NCBI GenBank assembly: GCA_037975125.1
Contig: CM075853.1
Location: 72,952,109 to 73,016,108 of the forward strand
DNA length: 64,000 nucleotides
Direction of reading: 5' to 3'
DNA from: Latrodectus hesperus
Taxonomy: Eukaryota > Arthropoda > Arachnida > Araneae > Theridiidae
Each line of letters begins with the position of its first letter. Positions within the stretch are counted from its first letter, which is position 1. The position numbers and the translations under genes are program-made. The notes under the pieces are model-generated. The model did no database searches. It was not told the origin of the DNA and saw only the letters and a program-made list of their open reading frames with translations. Below are positions 63,561-64,000 of the stretch, one piece after another.

Positions 63561-64000
63561 AAGAGCTCTGTTAAAAGCAAAAAGAGTGCTTAATTTTTCT
63601 TTTGATAATTCTATTGTAATATTTTAGTAATAAATTTATTATTAATTATCATTTTATTCTTAAATGTACAGTTGAATGGCAAGAATTTTAATTATTAATA
63701 ATTTACTTTTATAAACAGTAATGAAGCATAACTTTACTTATGACCAATAAATTTCTGAAAAGCAATTATAAATACTAAATGTGTATGTATTTACATTTAA
63801 TATTCCCAACAGTTATAATTTTATACATTCACATTTTAAGAGATGCAATAAATATTGAACTACTTAAACTCGTAAAAAGATTTTTTCAATTAATATAAAT
63901 GCATTTATTTAAATATTTAAAATTTTGAATTCAAATACTTTTATTTCTAGTAACATTTTATAAAATATAAATGAGAAATGGATAATGAATTAAATAATTT
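63561..64000. other. AT-rich DNA, nothing recognised
   Basis: No repeats, splice-bounded frames or element ends were seen up to the window edge. Confidence 0.5.

Overview
The window reads as AT-rich nuclear DNA of an arthropod. An orb-weaver-type spider is my best inference, from the tRNA-derived SINE family, the RNase H-bearing LINEs, the mariner/pogo/hAT mix and the very long introns. That attribution rests on general familiarity with such genomes, not on a search. There are no bacterial-type operons, rRNAs, true tRNA genes or CRISPR arrays.

One host gene can be rebuilt. Nine small exons on the minus strand between 49,935 and 7,949, each bounded by AG/GT, join in a single unbroken reading phase (993 coding bases, 331 codons). 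They encode an armadillo/HEAT-type protein that I recognise as SAAL1. The tiny first coding exon lies upstream of 49,935 and was not found. The C-terminal exons probably lie beyond the left edge. Almost everything else from 1 to about 51,500 is mobile DNA inside SAAL1 introns.

Layout, left to right: a decayed Ty3/gypsy pol with a 3' LTR-like end carrying a SINE (1-3,777); a pogo/Tigger relic with TIRs (4,232-6,413); a second SINE family (about 6,690-6,985); SAAL1 exons 10 to 7 with two plus-strand LINE relics in the introns between them (9.1-11.0 kb and 15.6-17.2 kb); RTE-like and LINE fragments (19.2-20.3 kb); a mariner with TA target duplication (23,861-25,123); a full-length 5.5-kb LINE with an 11-bp target duplication (25,660-31,180); LINE and SINE fragments and a second mariner relic (32-38.5 kb); SAAL1 exons 5, 4 and 3; a decayed RTE-like LINE (44.2-47.5 kb); SAAL1 exon 2; a LINE fragment; and a foldback element (about 51.0-51.5 kb).

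The right end holds a promoter-like, relatively GC-rich stretch (53.05-53.42 kb). After it comes the most unusual structure, a 9.3-kb hAT-like composite (53,897-63,215). It has matching 10-bp ends and an 8-bp target duplication, subterminal GTAACAAG-type repeats, a dimeric internal structure and a recent 4,064-bp tandem duplication that also copied about 80 bp of flanking DNA. It sits in an older cluster of repeats of the type ACAACCGACTGG.

The mobile elements show no shared pathway. They record successive insertions into SAAL1 introns and into the region upstream of it. I found no intact transposase or retrotransposon polyprotein; the best-preserved mobile-element reading frame is ORF1 of the full-length LINE.
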